Assembly: GCF_000165425.1 (NCBI RefSeq)
Contig: NW_001799039.1
Coordinates: 62,001-126,000 of the forward strand
DNA: 64,000 nucleotides
From: Paramecium tetraurelia
Taxonomy: Eukaryota; Ciliophora; Oligohymenophorea; Peniculida; Parameciidae
Direction of reading: 5' to 3'
Of this stretch, positions 59,385 to 64,000 are shown in pieces; position 1 is the first letter of the stretch; each line of letters begins with the position of its first letter. A program made the position numbers and the translations under genes. Under the pieces are notes generated by a model, which had not been told where the DNA came from, ran no database searches, and saw nothing but the letters and a program-made list of their open reading frames with translations.

Positions 59385-61919
59385 ATGAGATTAAATGATT
59401 TAACTGAATCAAGGAAGATGTTAAAACAGTTGAAAGAAAAGGATGTTCGACCGCCTAGATCATATAGCGACTTTTCAAAATCTCCAAGATAATTGCAATT
59501 GGATACAATATAATTATATTCATGGGGTATGATAGTCGAATAATAGTCTAGGTTTAAATAATTGTGGGCAATTATTGAAAACAAATAAAAATATAATCCC
59601 TCATTATTAAGGAGTACAATTATGTTCTGCAGGCGAAAATCACACTATTATAGTGAATAATAAAAATGAAGTAATAGGATTTGGTGATAATCAATTTGGA
59701 TAGTTGGGATATGAATCTAACACCTAACCTAAATTAACTCCAATATTTAAAGATTAAAGAATAACAAGCGTAGTTTGTGGGGCAGAACACACATTTATGT
59801 TGACGGCTAAAGGAGAAGTGTATTCTTGGGGATTAAATTTGAAAGGCCAATTAGGATTGGGTTGTTTTGACAACGCTTTGTAGCCTACTCTCGTTTATGG
59901 TCTTTTGCCTTTTGGTACAAGCAACAGCAAAGCAAGAGAACAACAGGTAGGACACAAAAGGATGAAGAGTGCAAATGAAGGAGATTCATCTACTTCCCCA
60001 GGCTTGAAGGAAAGATCATCTTCTATTGATAACATAATGGAGCACATTGTCATGATGAAGGAAAAGATTAAATAGAAAAGTTCATGCGAAGTATAGTGCT
60101 AAATCCTTTTATAAAATGATGAAGCAGTATAGTAAATTACATGTGGAGCATTGCACACATTAGTTTTAACAAATAAAAACAGAGTCTTTTCCTGCGGGTT
60201 TGGAGAATCCTATGCTTTAGGACATCCGGAAAATCAAACCCTTAATGAATTCAAATAAATATCAAACTTACAACACTTCAAAGTCGATAAAGTTTGTAGT
60301 GGATTAGCCCATTCAGGATGCATAGTTGAAGGAGGAAGATCCTTTATTTGGGGAGTCTGCAAATCAAATAAAGATCAAATAAAGTTACCATAATAAACTA
60401 AAATTGTAGATGAATTAAATAGTTAATAATGTGTTCTAGATATGAAAATGGGAGAGATGTTCACCTTATTTCTCACTAGTAAGGGGGAAGTGTACTCTTT
60501 GGGAGAGAATATCCAAGGATAATTGGGAATAGAATAGAATTGCACTGATATTCCATTGAAAGTGTTAGGTTTGCCCTTAATCTCACAAATTTCAAGCGGG
60601 AGAAATCATTGTGTTGCACTATCAGCTGATTACAAATAAATCTATGGATGGGGATCCAATATTTATGGTTAATTAACTGGACAACCTAGCGTAAATTGTA
60701 AAGGAATTATATCTCCGAAATTGTTATTTACAGTACCTGAAACTTAAAAGATTGTTTGTGGTAACTTTCATACTTTGTTATTATCATCATCTTTCTTAGA
60801 AATCATTTTAGATGATAATGAAAATTCTCATAAGGACTAGGAGAAATTAAACGAGGAAGTTGAGAAATGTAAAAATGAGCAAGAAATATTGAAATAATAG
60901 AATATTTAATTGTAATTAAAATATGATAGAATGAAGAATGAAATTTTGTAGAAAAAGAAAGTCAAAGATCAAAAGGTGTAAACAAATGAATCATATATCT
61001 AAAGGCAAATTAAAAAATAATAATCAAAATTTGATATTTCTGCTTTAGAGATCTCACCAGAACGACCAATTAAACATAGAATATTTTAATCAAGTTTAGA
61101 TATCGATTTTAATGACATAATGCTTGAAAAACAGATAAGTGAAGGTGGATATGGAGTGATTTATAGAGCTAAATGGAGAGAAACTACAGTTGCTGTAAAA
61201 ATGTTTAAAATTGATGGAATGAATGAAAATCACATCAGAGATTTCCTATCAGAATGTCATGCAATGGAGGCACTAAGACATCCAAATATAGTAATGTTTT
61301 TAGGTGCTTGTACAAAACCTCCTAATTTAGCTATTGTTCTTGAATATTGTTAGCGAGGTTCTTTATGGTAGGTGATCTAAAATCATGACATTCATTTAAC
61401 ATGGGAGGATCGAAGGAGGATGGCTTTGGATGCAGCTAAAGGGGTATTGTATTTACACTCTTTTAATCCTCCCATTTTGCATAGGGATTTAAAAAGTCTC
61501 AATTTATTGTTGGATGAAGCTTTTAGAACAAAGTTAGCAGACTTTGGATGGACTAGAACTCTATCTAATTATATGACCAGCAAAATAGGGACTTATTAAT
61601 GGATGGCACCTGAGGTAATCGCAGGATAAATTTACACAGAAAAAGCTGATGTTTTTAGCTTCGGTATAATATTGTGGGAAATAGCAGCAAGAGAGCCGCC
61701 TTATAGAAGTAATAAGTCATTAATATTTTAGATATTACTGGTTTGTAGGTCTCCTTAGATGTGTTAAATAATGACTTTAGACCCACCATACCAAAAAAAA
61801 CTCCTGAAGTTTTTGCAAGACTTACTAAGAGGTGTTGGGATAGGGATCCAGAAAAGCGTCCATCTTTTAAAGAAATAATTAAGGAACTGGAGATTATGAA
61901 ATTTCCTCCTGGAATATGA
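59385..61919 (+). CDS. RCC1-repeat protein fused to a TKL-type protein kinase
   Basis: 828 aa with introns of 25 nt (near 59528) and 23 nt (near 61710); the spliced length is divisible by three. Residues 40-480 form a seven-blade RCC1-type propeller, seen as repeats such as [64 protein letters not shown] and [14 protein letters not shown] coiled-coil linker ([17 protein letters not shown]) leads to the kinase: [48 protein letters not shown] and [12 protein letters not shown]. All catalytic residues are present. Activation-loop and C-lobe features point to the tyrosine-kinase-like (RAF/MLK) group. RCC1 with NEK kinases is known; RCC1 with a TKL kinase is less usual. Confidence 0.92.
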
Positions 61920-61976
61920 TAATTAATATGAAAAGTTTTAATATTATTTTTTCATTATTAATTGTGATTATAAATA

Positions 61977-62722
61977 ATGTTTGCATTATCAAGAGGTATC
62001 TTTTTATTAGTATAATAAGCCCTTAAATTTCAGTAACCAATATTTGCTTTCTCTCAATTTTAATTGCTAAAAGGAAAGTATGCTGTCCCACCTAAACCAA
62101 GAAAATAGAGAAATGCAGTACCAATTACATTTAATTTAAGGATTCGACAATTCATCAACAATAATTAAAAGAGTGGTAAGAAAATTATGATGTACCAAAA
62201 AGACCAAGCATAACATCAGAAAAGATCCAATTTTATGGAAATAAGTTCCCACATTTGAAAACTAAGTGGGCTGAATTATTACAACATATTAAGACTTTGC
62301 CTGCAGATGAGGTTGCAAAGAATGAAGAAATAATTAAAAGCTCTGCAGAACAGAAGACTCAAATCTTTTAAAAACGCATGGAAGAATATCAGAACAAATA
62401 CTTAGTTAGATTAAGTAATGTGACAGCATCATCTGTTTTTTTTTCAACCATTCCATTTAAGGATCTCAAATCGGCCTGGGCTAAGTATAATGAGTTATCA
62501 GAAGAAGAAAAATAAAAATACCAAAAATTAGCCAATGAAGAAAATTAAAAAAAAAATGCAAAATTAGAAAAAATTGCTAAATAATTTGGAATGTCACTTG
62601 AAGAATTTAAAAAGGAAGTACGTTAGATAATTAATGAAACCAGAACAAAAAAGGAGGAATCTTCTTCATCATCTTCAGACGATGAAAAGAAATAATCAAA
62701 TAAGAAAGAATAAAAAAATTGA
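61977..62722 (+). CDS. Mitochondrial HMG-box-like protein (TFAM/Abf2 type)
   Basis: 240 aa with one 23-nt intron; 746 minus 23 nt is divisible by three. The N-terminus MFALSRGIFLLVQQALKFQQ has Arg and hydrophobics but no acidic residue, as in mitochondrial targeting peptides. A first HMG-like segment follows (PPKPRKQRNA, LKEWQENYDVPKRP), then a second with the usual box core: FKDLKSAWAKYNELSEEEKQ / KYQKLANEENQK. The tail is Lys/Glu-rich with a Ser/Asp run (SSSSSSDDEKK). Proteins of this layout package mitochondrial DNA. The HMG match is clear in the second box and weak in the first. Confidence 0.65.
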
Positions 62723-63093
62723 TATTGAGATAATAAATTACGAAAATAGATTATAATTTCAATTTATGTTTTAAATAAATTAAGTCTAACTACAGTTTAT
62801 TGTTCTTTATAAAGAGGTCAATCTCAAACTCTGAAAAAACCTGTTTTTAATGCTGTTGAATTATTTTCTTATTAAGTAATCTCAATAACTCAAATTATTA
62901 TACAAACAAGATTAGATATTTATACATTCAATTAATGACTTTTAAAGGTTTTTTCTAGTTTAAATATATAAAACTCAAATCTATTTCACTGTCAAGATAA
63001 AGAAAAATAAATTACAATATTGTTGAATTTTATAAAAGAAAGACTATATAAAATCATAATTTATAAACATTAAGTTGTCTAGTACTATATAGA
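62723..63093. other. Convergent intergenic spacer
   Basis: About 370 bp, AT-rich; no gene. Confidence 0.5.
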
Positions 63094-64000
63094 TCATTTT
63101 AAATCTTATTCTACCCCACTCATCACATGTAGAGGATATACATGTGGCATCTAATATGGGTCATTTGAAACCCTCATTCTACTAGACCCTCCAAAATTCA
63201 TCACTTTTGTTGATGCATATTCTTCGTAGGACTCCATATGAGTGACCTTAATAGATGTTAAACAATTAGCAAGCACAGATAGGAACAGCGCACAAATAAT
63301 GATTATCACAACAATAGATTCTTTTTATATTGATTAGGCATACTTTATGCACATGCCATCTAGCATTTTATTATAATGATCCTATATTTCATATATTATT
63401 TACTTTGATAAATGTACAATTTGTTGATTTAAGCATACTATTCATGCTTGCTAAAATCATTTATTCCTTTTCATTAAATGCCTTAAACTAATTTATGTAT
63501 AGGTTTAAATCAGCACTAAGTTATTAATTTAATGTTATAAATTAAGACTCTAACTATTAGGCTTCTATCCATGCTTGGGCTTAAGATTAAAAATGTTATT
63601 TTAATTTCTAAAATTCATTATATTAATCTGGACAACTAGGTGAATATTTAGTTATCAAATATGATGGATGCCAGCATAATTATGATTAATTTTAAGAACC
63701 TTACTTTTTTGGACTTCCTCCATCTGAACAAGTCTAAAAGGCTAATTCAGCACAATTGTTTATTCCTTTAAAATCATTAAACGATTTCACTATTTTTTTA
63801 AATTCCTCTTATTGTTAATCATCTAGATCAATAATTGTTCCGTCTAAAAAGGAAGTCAAACTTTGGCTATTTTTAGATAAATTTTCAATAAATTATTCAT
63901 AATTGGAATTGATTCTCAAGATCTATTCGTCGACTCCCTTGTCACTATTTATGTATGTTCGAATATCTTTCAACTTTTAAGCAAAATTTAATTGCTCATA
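63094..64000 (-). CDS. Membrane protein, 3' part (runs off the window)
   Basis: The last 294 residues are visible; one 22-nt intron near 63370. The upstream part is polar and helical (YEQLNFAQKLKDIRTYI, YEQFIENLSKNSQSLTSF) with scattered Cys (NNCAELAFQTCSDGG, LCWHPSYL, SPSCPDQ, STNCTF), consistent with a lumenal or extracellular domain. A single hydrophobic segment (SIVVIIIICALFLSVLANCL) is followed by a tail of about 55 residues. The layout (long helical Cys-bearing ectodomain, last helix, short tail) recalls tweety/prominin-like proteins, but no signature was seen, so the family is left open. Confidence 0.7.

Noticed and set aside
1..64000. The window as bacterial or standard-code DNA with many small ORFs
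   Set aside because: Conserved enzymes are interrupted by TAA/TAG exactly at invariant Gln codons and by 20-30-nt GT-AG segments; the ciliate code with tiny introns restores full-length families.
1..64000. tRNA or rRNA genes, telomeric repeats, transposon ends
   Set aside because: No cloverleaf with a GTTCRA-type arm, no rRNA-like block, no G4T2/G3T3 array and no terminal inverted repeats were recognised by eye; a covariance-model scan would be decisive.

Overview
The window is macronuclear DNA of a ciliate, almost certainly a Paramecium species. Three things seen in the sequence support this. (1) TAA and TAG are read as glutamine and TGA is the only stop. The glutamine synthetase at 28896-30122 has an in-frame TAG at the Q of GIEQEY and an in-frame TAA at the Q of APSQWEF, both near-invariant positions. 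(2) About 60 introns could be placed. All but one are 18-31 nt, begin GT (mostly GTA) and end AG, and in almost every gene removing them leaves a length divisible by three. (3) The DNA is strongly AT-rich and gene-dense, and many neighbouring genes are separated by less than 100 bp. Reading with the standard code breaks almost every gene, so the models here were built with the ciliate code and hand-placed introns.

Layout. 1-9.5 kb: ferlin (partial), class 3 lipase, a small SILK/RVxF protein with a CaaX box, an AGC kinase, one unknown gene, and a secreted acidic-repeat protein with a GPI-type C-terminus. 10-17.5 kb: a broken Myb gene, a coiled-coil protein, an ANTH-domain endocytic adaptor, and a coiled-coil protein ending in a degenerate alpha-kinase-like domain. 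17.8-23.5 kb: a Cys-rich secreted protein and a membrane hybrid histidine kinase. 23.9-30.1 kb: cullin, fatty acyl-CoA reductase, MIC10-like protein, glutamine synthetase. 30.2-34.9 kb: SHIPPO-repeat protein, COPI-associated-type membrane protein, two coiled-coil proteins. 35.3-43.3 kb: zinc-finger/TPR protein with 12 introns, polytopic membrane protein, second SHIPPO protein, disordered protein. 43.3-49.4 kb: PH-pseudokinase, small KVTF protein, LRR/EF-hand protein, unknown. 49.8-56.6 kb: RING+PHD protein, NPC1 N-domain protein, acidic coiled coil, VTA1/LIP5, DHHC acyltransferase, PH plus YiiX-type hydrolase. 56.6-64 kb: calcyphosin-like EF-hand protein, RCC1-TKL kinase, mitochondrial HMG-type protein, and a partial membrane protein.

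The genes do not form a single pathway. Recurrent themes are cilia and cortex (two SHIPPO proteins, calcyphosin, LRR-EF-hand, ferlin), membrane traffic (ferlin, ANTH, VTA1, DHHC, NPC1 domain) and signalling (AGC kinase, TKL kinase, two catalytically degenerate kinases, two small proteins with PP1-docking motifs, histidine kinase). No rRNA, tRNA, transposon or CRISPR array was recognised. Several junctions are extremely tight: a 4-nt ATGA overlap, 16- and 19-nt tandem gaps and a 32-nt divergent gap.
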